From Pseudomonas sp. Seg1 (GTDB lineage Bacteria > Pseudomonadota > Gammaproteobacteria > Pseudomonadales > Pseudomonadaceae): a stretch of DNA of 64,000 nucleotides. Position numbers and translations under genes: made by a program. Below the pieces are notes generated by a model. It did no database searches. It was not told the origin of the DNA and saw only the letters and a list, made by a program, of their open reading frames with translations. The stretch lies in the NCBI RefSeq assembly GCF_018326005.1, contig NZ_AP021903.1, positions 2,947,501 to 3,011,500 on the forward strand, in the 5' to 3' direction. Below, one piece after another: positions 1 through 12,413 of the stretch (positions are counted from its first letter, which is position 1; each line of letters starts with the position of its first letter).

Positions 1-1271
<1,271 letters not shown>

Positions 1272-1442
1272 ATATAACACCCAAGCAATTTGCTTGCTTC
1301 GAGCTGAAAGGCGAAAGAGCACCAGATTGCGGTGTGTGAAGACGAAACGAACCGAAAGTTCGATGTTCACAAACACCGACAGCTGTCACATACCCAATTT
1401 GCTGAAGCGAGGCCATCTGGCCACGACTCAGTACCCGAATTT

Positions 1443-1558
1443 CTTGACGACCATAGAGCGTTGGAACCACCTGATCCCATCCCGAACTCAGCAGTGAAAC
1501 GATGCATCGCCGATGGTAGTGTGGGGTTTCCCCATGTGAGAGTAGGTCATCGTCAAGA
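1443..1558 (+). rRNA. 5S ribosomal RNA
   Basis: A 116-nt segment closed by the terminal helix TCTTGACGA / TCGTCAAGA, with the conserved 5S core CCCATCCCGAACTC and the GATGGTAGTGTGGGG block in the expected order. It lies about 170 nt after the 23S end, and no tRNA is visible in that spacer. It is the last member of the rRNA operon. Ends are estimated from the closing helix. Confidence 0.96.
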
Positions 1559-1568
1559 TTAAATTCCG

Positions 1569-1605
1569 AAACCCCAATTGCGAAAGCAGTTGGGGTTTTG
1601 TTTTG
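1569..1605 (+). terminator. rRNA operon terminator
   Basis: Hairpin AACCCCAA / TTGGGGTT around a short loop, followed by GTTTTG, eleven bases after 5S. This is the position expected for the intrinsic terminator of the rRNA operon. Confidence 0.85.
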
Positions 1606-1632
1606 CCCGCAGGAAAGTTTCTTCAAGCAGAT

Positions 1633-1917
1633 TCAAACAAACGCCTGCCCGGAAAAGCCTCGAGGCAAGCGCTGGAGCCCTGCCATTGCACTCAATCGCT
1701 CGATCCATTCATTCCGCCAGTTCGCTGGGCCGTGAGAGGTTTTTGCTTGCCGTGCGATGCGTCGAGCCGCATTGCGTTGATCTTTTCTTGCCTGATTGAA
1801 GGCGTCGGTATTACGGCAACTGCGGCATTTCACGCGATTGAGTTCTTTGCTCGACGTGAGTTGTTTGCCTTTATGGCCGCAGGCCAGATGCCCATCGACG
1901 CTGAAGTGGGTAACCAT
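1633..1917 (-). CDS. Conserved small protein with a zinc-ribbon-like cysteine pattern
   Basis: A 94-residue protein. I start it at the ATG at 1917 because AAGGAGA sits 6 nt upstream on the minus strand; the open frame runs further up without another good ribosome site. The N-terminal half has ACGHK followed about 20 residues later by CRSC, a spacing that could bind zinc. The middle is very basic (KDQRNAARRIARQ), so nucleic-acid contact is possible, but this is inference. It faces the rRNA operon convergently. I do not recognise a named family. Confidence 0.7.
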   Translation of the reverse strand: MVTHFSVDGHLACGHKGKQLTSSKELNRVKCRSCRNTDAFNQARKDQRNAARRIARQAKTSHGPANWRNEWIERLSAMAGLQRLPRGFSGQAFV

Positions 1918-1989
1918 GAAATGTCTCCTTCGCGACATGTAAACGTTTGACAGTTCGGTTACAGCACCGTTCTGCGACTGGTCAGGCAC

Positions 1990-2018
1990 ACAAAAAAACA
2001 CCCGCATGCGGGCGGGTT
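1990..2018 (-). terminator. Intrinsic terminator, minus strand
   Basis: On the minus strand ACCCGC / GCGGGT form a stem followed by GTTTTTTT. It lies downstream of the 2175-2405 gene and upstream of the 1633-1917 gene, so it probably separates the two. Confidence 0.65.
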
Positions 2019-2174
2019 AGAGAGGTAATGCGCAAAGGAGTCATTCCAATGTATGCGCACAGATGTGATGGTTATGTGAAAGGAAATCCGTCATTGCAGC
2101 CAGAACAAGAAAATGCCGCACAGGCAACATCGCGGTGACGCTTGTGCCACCGCTCATAACTTCCGAGACCGGCG

Positions 2175-2405
2175 TTATCTGAATCGAGGCAACGGCCGAT
2201 CGACAGGTTTAAGCGCCGACAGTGTGTTGCGAATCAGCGGGGCATCCTTCTCGATGTCATTCAGGCGATCACGGATGCGCAGGGCGGTCGGGTGCCCGCC
2301 TTGGTGGTCAACCCAGTCGGCGATCTCTTTGCAGGCAGCTGCGAGTCGCGCCTGCCGGGCGTCGAGCAGGGTGAGGAGGGTGGTGATGGACTCTTTTTCG
2401 GACAT
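2175..2405 (-). CDS. Small conserved protein, unknown function
   Basis: A 76-residue protein starting at the ATG at 2405, preceded by GGAGGTG at good spacing; the longer frame from 2444 lacks this. It is charged and predicted helical (ESITTLLTLLDARQARLAAACKE), without a signal peptide or membrane segment. It resembles the short, mostly alpha-helical orphan proteins common in Pseudomonas. It stands alone with its own strong ribosome site. No function can be assigned. Confidence 0.65.
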   Translation of the reverse strand: MSEKESITTLLTLLDARQARLAAACKEIADWVDHQGGHPTALRIRDRLNDIEKDAPLIRNTLSALKPVDRPLPRFR

Positions 2406-2526
2406 GGAACACCTCCGTTCAATGAAACCGCTGAGCGGCAGCAAAAAGCCCGCGAGTTGCGAGCCTTCTGCCGTTGGGGCGCTGCTCCTTCAGCTGGTTT
2501 CAGTATAGACCCGCTTCTGTTTGGCA

Positions 2527-2757
2527 TCAGCCGGAAGACTCGCGGGCCGGTATGGGTGAACTGACTGCGTTGAGCCGATTGCATTCGCATCGCGCATCCT
2601 CTTCGGCGTCGTAGCCATCACCGATGAAACCATTTGTGCGTGTATCGCAAATGCGGAACCAGCCAATGGCTTCAGCGGGATCATGCTGGCTGTCACTGGC
2701 GCGTCGACCGTGAATGATGATCTTGTTGCAACGCTTCACGACGAAAATGTCTTCCAT
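2527..2757 (-). CDS. Small conserved protein, unknown function
   Basis: A 76-residue frame from the ATG at 2757. The frame extends to 2868, but that stretch would overlap the end of the ABC-F gene, so the shorter start is preferred. The ribosome site is weak. The sequence begins MEDIFVVKRCNKIIIHGR and contains three cysteines in the second half (RICDTR, ARCECNR). No signal peptide or transmembrane segment. I do not recognise the family; its compact beta-rich start suggests a real small protein rather than a shadow. Confidence 0.5.
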   Translation of the reverse strand: MEDIFVVKRCNKIIIHGRRASDSQHDPAEAIGWFRICDTRTNGFIGDGYDAEEDARCECNRLNAVSSPIPARESSG

Positions 2758-2828
2758 GGCGTCACCGCAACTGATTCGTGTCACATCAACTATAGAAGCC
2801 CTCTGCAATCGTGCAAAAAATAGACAGG

Positions 2829-4466
2829 TCAACTCGTCGGTTGCAAGTTCCAGCCTCCGGCATGCCAATGCAAATCATGGGTCGGGTTTAACGCGCGTAG
2901 AAACGCCTGGTCGTGGGAAACCGCGACAATTGCGCCGGGAAATGTCTGCAAGGCCTGTTCGAAAGCTTCTACCGATGCCAGGTCAAGATGATTGGTCGGC
3001 TCATCAAGCAGTAACAATTGCGCCGGCACCTGACGCCACAACGCCAAGGCTAGAGCGGCTTTCAAGCGTTCACCGCCACTGAGCAATGCGCAGGGCAGGG
3101 TGACGCGCTGCGCGTTCAGTTGCAGGTGTGCGAGATAACTGCGCAAGGTGCCTTCGTCCAACGGCGTTTGCTGCGCTTGTAGTTGTTCAACGATGGATGT
3201 CCGATCATCCAGTAGCGTTAGTTGCTGATCGAGAAAAGCAAACGGCACGTGAGTCATGCACTCACCTGACACCGGCGTCAGCTCACCGGCGAGCATGTTC
3301 AGCAGGGTTGATTTGCCGCAACCATTGGGGCCGCTGACGGCAATGCGCATCGGCCCGTGGATGGCGAGGTTCAGCCGGGTCGAGGGTGCGTCGTGCGGTA
3401 GCCACGGCAGGCAGGCATCGAGCAGCGTGCAGATTTGCCGGGCACTCGGGACAACGCTGCCCGGCAGGTTGATCAAGACCTCGTTGTCAGGCTCGACGTG
3501 TGCGTAGGCGTCACGCACGCGGGCGTCCAGATCGGTTTTGCGTGCCTGATGGCCGAGGCGAACGTGCCCCATGATCTCCCTCGCGGCGGCTTTCATCGCC
3601 GCCCGCTCAAAGCCGGCAACATTAGCAGTTTGCGCATTACGTCGGCTGCCGGCGGCATGGCGCTGGATCGTATCGTGCTCGCGCTGCAGCCGTGAACGTT
3701 CGCGTTGGCGTTCGGCGCGGGCTTGATCAAGTTGTGCTTGCGCCGCTGCCCGGTGGGTTCGGCGCTGCTGCGTGAATTCTGAATAGCTCCCGGTGAAAAC
3801 CGTCGCGCCCAAAGGTGTGAGCTCGACGATTCGCTGCATTCGTTCCAGCAACTGCCGATCATGGCTGACGACGATCAGTCCACCGCGCCATGCTGCAAGC
3901 GTGCTCATCAGCCATTGGCGACCATCGCTGTCGAGATGATTGGTCGGCTCATCCAGCACCAGTAACTGCGCTTGACTCAACAACGCGCCGATCAGAGCGA
4001 TCCTGGCCTGCTGGCCGCCGCTGAGCGCCAAGGTCAGATCGGTAGCCGCGATGTGGGGTAGCCCGGCGTCATCCAGTAACTGCCGCAAGCGATCCGGCAA
4101 ATCCCAGCGCTCACCAATAAGGTCAAAATCATCGGCACTGGCGCAGCCCAGGTTAAGTCGCTCCAACGCCGCGAGTATCGGCGCCGCGCCTATTGCCTCT
4201 GCCACCGTTTGCCCGGGTGTGGTCACGAAGGCTTGCGATACGTAACTCACCGAAGCCGAATTCACCACTGTGCCGGCGGTAGGCTGCAACTTTCCGGCTA
4301 TCAGTCGTGCGAGCACGCTTTTGCCGATGCCGTTGCGACCGACGATGGCGGTTGGCAGATAATCGAAGTTCAGATTCAGTGCATTGAAAATCGTCTGGCC
4401 GTTGGCGAATTGAAAACCCGTTTGATTCAGGGAGACGAGTGCAGGCGTACGCGAGACGTGAGTCAT
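2829..4466 (-). CDS. ABC-F family ATPase (ribosome-associated, non-transporter)
   Basis: A soluble 545-residue protein with two ABC ATPase domains on one chain and no membrane segments, the ABC-F layout. Domain 1 has Walker A GRNGIGKS (residues 43-50), signature LSGGQQ and Walker B LLVLDEPTNHLD. Domain 2 has GPNGCGKS, LSGGERLK and LLLLDEPTNHLD. The basic, helical linker between them (many Arg and Gln residues) is the element that reaches the tRNA/peptidyl-transferase area in this family. ABC-F proteins act on the ribosome in translation or antibiotic protection; which subgroup this belongs to I cannot say. I start at 4466 because GGAGGTG lies just upstream. Confidence 0.9.
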   Translation of the reverse strand: MTHVSRTPALVSLNQTGFQFANGQTIFNALNLNFDYLPTAIVGRNGIGKSVLARLIAGKLQPTAGTVVNSASVSYVSQAFVTTPGQTVAEAIGAAPILAALERLNLGCASADDFDLIGERWDLPDRLRQLLDDAGLPHIAATDLTLALSGGQQARIALIGALLSQAQLLVLDEPTNHLDSDGRQWLMSTLAAWRGGLIVVSHDRQLLERMQRIVELTPLGATVFTGSYSEFTQQRRTHRAAAQAQLDQARAERQRERSRLQREHDTIQRHAAGSRRNAQTANVAGFERAAMKAAAREIMGHVRLGHQARKTDLDARVRDAYAHVEPDNEVLINLPGSVVPSARQICTLLDACLPWLPHDAPSTRLNLAIHGPMRIAVSGPNGCGKSTLLNMLAGELTPVSGECMTHVPFAFLDQQLTLLDDRTSIVEQLQAQQTPLDEGTLRSYLAHLQLNAQRVTLPCALLSGGERLKAALALALWRQVPAQLLLLDEPTNHLDLASVEAFEQALQTFPGAIVAVSHDQAFLRALNPTHDLHWHAGGWNLQPTS

Positions 4467-4612
4467 CGGCACCTCCGGAAAAATGTCGTGAAAACTGACA
4501 AGTGCCATTGAGCGGCTTGTCGCGATTACATTTTCAGAGAGCCGGGTTGTTCACTTCTGCGATCATCCTGAGGAGGGAAAGGTTGCTAGCCTAGAGGACG
4601 AAGCGCTGTCGA

Positions 4613-5650
4613 TCAAGTCGCGTCGGTCACTTCACTCATTCGTTCAAGAAACATCGCCAGTGCCACTTCCTCAGCGCGCAGGCCTTTGCGCATGCGGGGG
4701 CGTGGTAATTCGGCGAGGGCACCGAGCATGAATTTTTCCACCACGGCCGGGTGGATGTAGCACTTGCGACATACCGCCGGCGTGTTGCCCAGCTGCTTGG
4801 CCACGCTTTTGACCATTTCCACGACATGCCGTTTGGCTTCGGTCTCGGACTCATGTTTGAGTTCGCGTAAAACCGCCAATGCCAGGGCACTTCCGGCCCA
4901 GGTGCGATAGTCCTTGGCGGTAAAGTCGGCGCCGGTCAGGGTTTGCAGGTACGTGTTGACGTCGGAAGAGCTGACGGTGTGCCGTTCGCCATGTTCATCC
5001 AGATACTGAAACAGGTTCTGACCGGGAAGCTCCAGGCAGCGCTTGATGATGCGTGCCAGACGGCGATCCTTCACGGTGATCTGGTGTTCGATGCCACTCT
5101 TGCCGCGGAACTGGAACAGAATCGCGCTGCCGTTGACCTCGACATGGCGACTGCGCAGGGTGGTCAGGCCGTAAGAACGGTTGTCCCGCGCATACTGCGT
5201 ATTGCCGACCCGGATCAGAGTGGCGTCGAGCAGGGTAATCACCGTGGCCATGACTTTGTCGCGACTGAAACCGGGCGCCGCCAGCAGCGCTTCCAATTGC
5301 TTGCGCAGCTTCGGTAACGCGAGGCCGAACTCGCGCAGCCGCGAGTATTTATCGGCATCGCGCACTTCACGCCAGCGCGCGTGATAGCGATATTGCTTGC
5401 GACCGCGAGCATCGCGCCCGGTGGCTTGCAGATGACCGCGCGGGTCCGGGCAAATCCACACATCGGTATAGGCCGGTGGCACCGCGAGGGCGTTGATGCG
5501 TTTGATTTCGTCCGCATCGGTAATGCGCTGACCCGACGGTTCAAAATAGTTGAATTTGCCGCGCAGCTTTTTGCGGGTGATACCGGGCTGCGTGTCATCG
5601 ACGTAATGCAGATCGGATGGCAGGGCGTCGGTCAGCTCGGTGTCGGGCAT
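4613..5650 (-). CDS. DNA topoisomerase IB (bacterial type)
   Basis: A 345-residue poxvirus/eukaryote-type topoisomerase IB, which relaxes supercoils by nicking one strand through a 3'-phosphotyrosine link. The catalytic set is visible: RGKSGIEH (Arg/Lys), DYRTWAGS (Arg plus the following helix) and, near the C-terminus, VCRKCYIHPAV, whose Tyr is the likely nucleophile. The N-terminal beta domain carries IPPAYTDVWICP-like sequence (VPPAYTDVWICPDP) typical of the bacterial proteins. The start at 5650 has AAGGAAG upstream. It stands alone between the ABC-F gene and modC. Length fits the bacterial family of about 340-350 residues. Confidence 0.92.
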   Translation of the reverse strand: MPDTELTDALPSDLHYVDDTQPGITRKKLRGKFNYFEPSGQRITDADEIKRINALAVPPAYTDVWICPDPRGHLQATGRDARGRKQYRYHARWREVRDADKYSRLREFGLALPKLRKQLEALLAAPGFSRDKVMATVITLLDATLIRVGNTQYARDNRSYGLTTLRSRHVEVNGSAILFQFRGKSGIEHQITVKDRRLARIIKRCLELPGQNLFQYLDEHGERHTVSSSDVNTYLQTLTGADFTAKDYRTWAGSALALAVLRELKHESETEAKRHVVEMVKSVAKQLGNTPAVCRKCYIHPAVVEKFMLGALAELPRPRMRKGLRAEEVALAMFLERMSEVTDAT

Positions 5651-5720
5651 GGCAGCTTCCTTGGATGGCGGCAGTCTGTAAAACGATTGACCGCACACCC
5701 ACGCCGTCGTGCCGAATAAT

Positions 5721-6800
5721 TTAAGCGAGTACCGCCACAGCCTTGATTTGCGCCCAGAGTTGCTGGCCCGGATGCACGCCCAGTTGATCGCGGGAGAACC
5801 GCGTGATGCGCGCCAGCAGCGGCGTGCCGCCAGCGTCGAGGCGGATCAGCACATGGGCGGCATTGTCTGCCGCCTGCTCGCTGACCACCGTGACCGGCAG
5901 ACGATTGAGGATGCTGCTGAACTCGCTGTTTTGCAGGCTCAGGCTGATATCTCGCGCGTGTACCTTGCAACGCAAGGCCTGGCCGACCGACATGGGTTCG
6001 TGGGTCACGCGGATGTTCATTTCGGTGGCCGGCAGTTGCAGGCTCAACAACTGGTAATCCGCATCGTAGGCACTGACCTGGCCCTCGATGATCACGCCGG
6101 CGTCATCCCCCATCGCCATTGGCAGATCGAGACGGGCGAGGGTTTCGCCGATCGGGCCACTGGCCAAAGCCTTGCCATCGCTCAGTAACACCAGATGATC
6201 GGCCAGGCGCGCGACTTCATCCTGCGCATGGCTGACATACAACACCGGAATATCCAGTTCGTCATGCAGACGTTGCAGATACGGCAGGATTTCGTTTTTG
6301 CGCTGACTGTCGAGCGCCGCCAGTGGCTCGTCCATCAACAGCAGTTTCGGGCTGGTCAGCAGTGCCCGAGCGATGCCGACGCGCTGACGCTCGCCGCCGG
6401 ACAGATGTTGCGGATGACGCTCAAGCAAATGGCCGATGCCCAACAGTTCGGTGGCTTGCGCCAGGTCGACCCGCCGCTCGGATCTGGCGATGCGCTTGAG
6501 GCCGAACTGCAGATTGGCGAGGACCGACAAATGTGCAAACAAACTGGCTTCTTGAAACACGTAGCCCAGTGCGCGTTTGTGCGGCGGGACAAAAATGCCC
6601 TTGTCGCTGTCTTGCCAGACTTCATCGTTGATCCGGATAAAGCCATGTTCGGCACGTTCAAGACCGGCAATGCAGCGCAGGCAAGTGGTTTTGCCGGAGC
6701 CAGAGTGGCCGAACAGCGCGGTGACGCCACGCCCCGGCACATGCAGGTCAACATCCAGGCTGAAGCCTGAATAAGCAAGTTGCAGACGTGCATCGATCAT
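5721..6800 (-). CDS. modC: Molybdate ABC transporter ATP-binding protein ModC
   Basis: The 359-residue ATPase that drives molybdate import. Walker A GHSGSGKT, signature LSGGERQR, Walker [13 protein letters not shown] and the H-loop YVSHAQDE are present. The last 140 residues form the C-terminal MOP/TOBE-type domain that binds oxyanion. The first ATG follows the modB stop by 3 nt (TGA-TTG-ATG), so it is translationally coupled; a TTG three bases earlier is possible. It is the last gene of modABC. Confidence 0.96.
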   Translation of the reverse strand: MIDARLQLAYSGFSLDVDLHVPGRGVTALFGHSGSGKTTCLRCIAGLERAEHGFIRINDEVWQDSDKGIFVPPHKRALGYVFQEASLFAHLSVLANLQFGLKRIARSERRVDLAQATELLGIGHLLERHPQHLSGGERQRVGIARALLTSPKLLLMDEPLAALDSQRKNEILPYLQRLHDELDIPVLYVSHAQDEVARLADHLVLLSDGKALASGPIGETLARLDLPMAMGDDAGVIIEGQVSAYDADYQLLSLQLPATEMNIRVTHEPMSVGQALRCKVHARDISLSLQNSEFSSILNRLPVTVVSEQAADNAAHVLIRLDAGGTPLLARITRFSRDQLGVHPGQQLWAQIKAVAVLA

Positions 6801-6803
6801 CAA

Positions 6804-7484
6804 TCAGCTCCAGCTCGTGCGGGTCTTGCGGCTGGAGTACAGCGCCAGCAACACCAGAAACGAAAACACCAGCATCGCGCCAGCCAGCCAGTGAGCCTGG
6901 GCATATTCCATCGCTTCGACGTGGTCGTAGATTTGTACAGAGACGACACGGGTCTTGTCGGGAATATTGCCGCCGATCATCAGCACCACGCCGAACTCAC
7001 CGACGGTGTGCGCGAAGCCGAGAATGGCCGCGGTGATAAAACCGGGGCGAGCCAGCGGCAGAATCACGCTGAAAAAGGTGTCCCACGGATTGGCGCGTAA
7101 TGTCGCGGCCACTTCCAGTGGGCGAGTACCGATCGCCGAGAACGCGTTTTGCAACGGTTGCACCACGAACGGCATGGAATAGATCACCGAACCGATCACC
7201 AGTCCGGTGAAACTGAACGTCAAGGTGCCAAGGCCCAGCCACTGAGTGAACTGGCCGAGGAAACCGTGCGGCCCCATCATCAGCAATAGATAAAAGCCGA
7301 TGACGGTTGGTGGCAACACAAGGGGGAGGGCGACGATGGCCCCGATCGGGCCGCGCAACCATGAGCGGGCGCGCGACAGCCACAGGGCAATCGGAGTGCC
7401 GACAACCAACAGGATCGCAGTGGTCAGAGACGCCAGTTTCAGGGTCAGCCAGATCGCCGCGAAATCGGCACTCGTCAGCGACAT
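6804..7484 (-). CDS. modB: Molybdate ABC transporter permease ModB
   Basis: A 226-residue inner-membrane permease with about five transmembrane helices. The cytoplasmic EAA loop ([20 protein letters not shown]) that docks onto ModC is clear. It starts directly after the modA stop (TAAATG), so modA and modB are coupled. Sequence such as [13 protein letters not shown] is characteristic of ModB. Confidence 0.96.
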   Translation of the reverse strand: MSLTSADFAAIWLTLKLASLTTAILLVVGTPIALWLSRARSWLRGPIGAIVALPLVLPPTVIGFYLLLMMGPHGFLGQFTQWLGLGTLTFSFTGLVIGSVIYSMPFVVQPLQNAFSAIGTRPLEVAATLRANPWDTFFSVILPLARPGFITAAILGFAHTVGEFGVVLMIGGNIPDKTRVVSVQIYDHVEAMEYAQAHWLAGAMLVFSFLVLLALYSSRKTRTSWS

Positions 7485-9483
<1,999 letters not shown>

Positions 9484-9758
9484 TGAAGCGGTACTCCGAA
9501 CGATGAAGCGGGGGCAGGGAGGCAGAGCCGGTTTTTTAACAGTAAAACCGGACTCAGGGCCACTCTGAAATTCAGAACACCGCGCGGTGCTGGCTGTCAG
9601 CGCCGATGGAGGCCAACTCCGCCGCCGCCAAAGGAATGGCCGAGACCACGGGAAACACTCGGTGAATTCCGGGATTGGCGGAAAGTCGAGTGTGGCAACG
9701 TGTTGCGATGTGATATTTGAATGGCATGCCCCCTGCAATCCATCCACGAGAGCCCATC

Positions 9759-10742
9759 ATGTTCAACGGTATTTTGATCAATAAAGACGACAGCGGTTAT
9801 CGCGCCACTCTGCAACAGATCAACGAAGAACAGTTGCCCGAAGGCGATGTGACGGTGCGCGTCGCCTACAGCACGCTGAATTTCAAGGATGGGCTGGCGA
9901 TTACCGGCAGCAGCCCGGTGGTGCGCAAGTTTCCATTGGTGCCGGGGATCGATCTGGCAGGCACTGTCGAGGTCAGTTCGCACCCTGACTATAAGGTCGG
10001 CGATCAGGTGCTGCTCAACGGCTGGGGCGTGGGCGAGAGTCATTGGGGCGGTCTGGCGCAAAAAGCCCGGCTCAACGGCGACTGGCTGATTCCGCTGCCC
10101 AAGGCATTCTCTCCCGCACAGGCCATGGCTATCGGCACGGCCGGTTACACCGCCATGTTGTGCATTCTGGCGCTGGAACGTAACGGCGTGACGCCGGAGC
10201 AGGGCGAGGTGCTGGTGACCGGCGCGAATGGCGGTGTCGGCAGCTTCGCCATCGCCCTGTTGAGCAAGCTCGGCTATCGCGTGGTGGCGTCCACGGGCAG
10301 GGTGTCCGAGCACGAATATCTGAAGCAATTGGGCGCCGCTGAAATCATTGATCGCGCAACCCTGTCCGAGCCGGGCAAACCGCTGGCCAAGGAGCGCTGG
10401 GCGGCGGTGATCGACTCGGTCGGCAGCCACACGCTGGCCAACGCCTGTGCCAGTACGCGCGCGGAAGGCACGGTGGCTGCGTGCGGCCTGGCTCAGGGCA
10501 TGGATTTCCCCGCATCGGTTGCACCGTTCATTTTGCGCGGTGTCACCTTGGCCGGCATCAACAGCGTGACCCAGCCCAAGGCGCGCCGCCTGCAAGCATG
10601 GGATCGGTTGGCCAGCGATCTGAACTTCGCCTTGTTGCCATTGATCAGCCATGAGATCGCTCTGAGCGATGTCATCGATGCCGCACCGAAATTGCTCGCC
10701 GGGCAACTTCGCGGACGGGTTGTGGTTGACGTCAATCGCTGA
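9759..10742 (+). CDS. acuI: AcuI/YhdH-type NADPH quinone/acryloyl-CoA oxidoreductase
   Basis: A 327-residue medium-chain dehydrogenase/reductase without catalytic zinc. The Rossmann motif is [17 protein letters not shown]; the N-terminal GroES-like part has [12 protein letters not shown] and [10 protein letters not shown], diagnostic of YhdH/AcuI. AcuI reduces acryloyl-CoA to propionyl-CoA in the acrylate/DMSP route; YhdH proteins are more loosely assigned, so the substrate is uncertain. I start at 9759 (MFNGILI), where family members begin, rather than at 9717. Divergent from the nitronate monooxygenase gene. Confidence 0.88.
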   Translation: MFNGILINKDDSGYRATLQQINEEQLPEGDVTVRVAYSTLNFKDGLAITGSSPVVRKFPLVPGIDLAGTVEVSSHPDYKVGDQVLLNGWGVGESHWGGLAQKARLNGDWLIPLPKAFSPAQAMAIGTAGYTAMLCILALERNGVTPEQGEVLVTGANGGVGSFAIALLSKLGYRVVASTGRVSEHEYLKQLGAAEIIDRATLSEPGKPLAKERWAAVIDSVGSHTLANACASTRAEGTVAACGLAQGMDFPASVAPFILRGVTLAGINSVTQPKARRLQAWDRLASDLNFALLPLISHEIALSDVIDAAPKLLAGQLRGRVVVDVNR

Positions 10743-10803
10743 CAAAGTGAGCGCCATTGCGGCTCTGTGCGGCCGCACTTCTATAGAGGGAGTGGCACTT
10801 TCA

Positions 10804-11262
10804 ATGGATTTGAAACGGCAACAGATCGAATCGTTCACGGTTTCAGGCGTGCGCGTACGCACGACCAACGCAGCCGAACACACACCCGATACAGCGAAAA
10901 TCGGCCCGATGTGGGGTGAGTTTTTCAGTAAAGGTCTGGCCGAAGAAATTCCCGGCAAACAAACCGGTTCGCCGGTTTATGGCGTGTACTCGGCTTACGA
11001 GTCGGATGCTTCGGGACAATTCGATGTCACGGCCGGCGTCGCGGTCAATAATCCGGCCGAGGGATTTGAGTCGATAGTCATCGAAGACGGCGACTACCTG
11101 GTCTTCGAAGCGCAGGGGCCATTGCCTGACGCAGTGATCTCGACGTGGGGCAAAGTCTGGAGCTTCTTCGAATCCAATCCGCAGATCCAGCGCCGATTCG
11201 TCACTGACTTCGAGGCCTACACCGGCCCCGAATCAGTGTCGGTCTACATCGGCGTGCACTAA
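10804..11262 (+). CDS. GyrI-like / AraC effector-binding domain protein
   Basis: A 152-residue stand-alone effector-binding domain of the GyrI/SOUL-like fold. Typical segments are VSGVRVRTTNA, YGVYSAYESDASGQFDVTAGV and the closing TDFEAYTGPESVSVYIGVH. Such single-domain proteins bind small or hydrophobic ligands and some bind gyrase, but the ligand here is unknown. It starts at the ATG at 10804, preceded by AGAGGGAG. It converges on ada, with which it overlaps by 4 bases at the stop codons. Confidence 0.8.
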   Translation: MDLKRQQIESFTVSGVRVRTTNAAEHTPDTAKIGPMWGEFFSKGLAEEIPGKQTGSPVYGVYSAYESDASGQFDVTAGVAVNNPAEGFESIVIEDGDYLVFEAQGPLPDAVISTWGKVWSFFESNPQIQRRFVTDFEAYTGPESVSVYIGVH

Positions 11263-12326
11263 GGCTGCGTCTCGCGCTCAAGCAGTTGCCGTTTACGCTC
11301 GACGCCCCAGCGATACCCGGAAAGATTGCCATCGCTGCGAACCACGCGGTGGCAAGGGATCGCCACGGCCAAGCGGTTCGCGCCGCAGGCCTGAGCCACG
11401 GCGCGCATCGACGTCGGTGCGCCGATGCGTTGGGCAATCTCGGCATAACTGGCGGTGCTGCCAACCGGGATTTCCCGCAGCGCCTGCCACACCCGTTCTT
11501 GGAACGCCGTGCCGCGTACGTCCAGCGGCAGGTCCAGGCCAATGGCCGGGGCCTCGATAAACCCTACGACTTTGGCGATCAACTGCTCAAACCCGGAATC
11601 GGCACCAATCAGATTGGCTTTGCGGAATTGGTCCTGCAGGTCGCACACCAGTTGGTGCGGATCGTCACCCAGCAGGATCGCACAAACCCCGCGTTCGCTT
11701 CGTGCTACCAGAATGGCCCCGAGCGAGCATTGCCCGACGGCGAAACGAATGTCGTTGTTCTGCCCGGCAGCGCGGTAATCGCCGGGCTTCATGCCCAGCA
11801 ACTGATCGGCGGCCTCATAGAAGCGGCTGTTGGAATTGAAGCCGGCATCGTACAACGCGTCGGTCACTGAACCGCCGTCCGCCAGACGTTCACGCACTCG
11901 GCGTGAGCGATGAGCCGCTGCGTAACCTTTGGGCGTCAGCCCCGTCGCGGCTTTGAACACCCGATGAAAATGAAACGGGCTCAGACCTGCTGTTTCAGCC
12001 AACACATTGAGTGCGGGCAACGTTTCGGCAGACTCGATCTGGCGGCAGGCTGTTGCCACCGTGGCGGCGTGCTGCGCCGCGACATCCGTTTGATCCTTGC
12101 TGGCCCGTTTGCTCGGGCGATACCCGGCGGCTTCTGCCTCAAGGGCGGTGTCGAAAAACTCCACATTCTGTGGTTTTGGCAAGCGCGCAAGGCTGCTCGG
12201 ACGGCAGTAGATACCAGTGGTTTTCACCGCGTAGACAAACTGCCCGTCCGCCCGCGGGTCGCGCGCCAACACGGCGGCCCAGCGTGGATCGTCTTCGGTG
12301 TTGAGAGTGATCGACAGCGTTTTCAT
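11259..12326 (-). CDS. ada: Ada: DNA-methylphosphotriester sensor / AraC activator / O6-methylguanine-DNA methyltransferase
   Basis: A 355-residue protein with the full Ada layout: N-terminal sensor (1-80), AraC-type helix-turn-helix (about 88-187, FHFHRVFKAATGLTPKGY) and C-terminal methyltransferase with IPCHRVV, Cys325 being the acceptor for O6-methylguanine. The sensor keeps the methyl-accepting Cys (Cys41 in TTGIYCRPS), but the other three zinc cysteines of E. coli Ada (42, 69, 72) are Ser45, Ser72 and Ala75 here. The codons read AGC, AGC and GCC in an otherwise intact frame. Phosphotriester sensing may therefore work differently. A motif shared with the alkB operon lies 54 bp upstream. 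Confidence 0.95.
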   Translation of the reverse strand: MKTLSITLNTEDDPRWAAVLARDPRADGQFVYAVKTTGIYCRPSSLARLPKPQNVEFFDTALEAEAAGYRPSKRASKDQTDVAAQHAATVATACRQIESAETLPALNVLAETAGLSPFHFHRVFKAATGLTPKGYAAAHRSRRVRERLADGGSVTDALYDAGFNSNSRFYEAADQLLGMKPGDYRAAGQNNDIRFAVGQCSLGAILVARSERGVCAILLGDDPHQLVCDLQDQFRKANLIGADSGFEQLIAKVVGFIEAPAIGLDLPLDVRGTAFQERVWQALREIPVGSTASYAEIAQRIGAPTSMRAVAQACGANRLAVAIPCHRVVRSDGNLSGYRWGVERKRQLLERETQP

Positions 12327-12379
12327 GAGCGTTAATCCGTTGACCTGTTTGAGTCAGGTTAATCCGCGCTGCTGGGCGC

Positions 12380-12405
12380 AACACTCCGGGCCTTGCGGTC
12401 AAACT
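12380..12405 (-). promoter_or_regulatory. Putative Ada operator upstream of ada
   Basis: Minus strand: AGTT-N-GACCGCAAG-N3-CGGAGTGTT, starting 54 bp before ada. The same motif, with identical internal spacing, precedes the 2OG-oxygenase/alkB operon at 13852. It contains GCAA, as the E. coli Ada box does. Operator function is inferred. Confidence 0.6.
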
Positions 12406-12413
12406 TTCCAGGT

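Noticed and set aside
1272..1442. tRNA gene in the 23S-5S spacer
   Set aside because: No cloverleaf or TTCGANTC arm is visible. The spacer has only short hairpins expected for rRNA processing.
2030..2120. A 17-codon minus-strand frame with four His codons before a terminator, resembling a his-type leader peptide
   Set aside because: No ribosome site, no competing hairpin arm, and the next gene (1633-1917) has no link to histidine. The terminator is explained by the upstream small gene.
9717..9758. Earlier start for the AcuI-like protein
   Set aside because: The added 14 residues ([13 protein letters not shown]) are not family-like, and homologues begin at the ATG at 9759.
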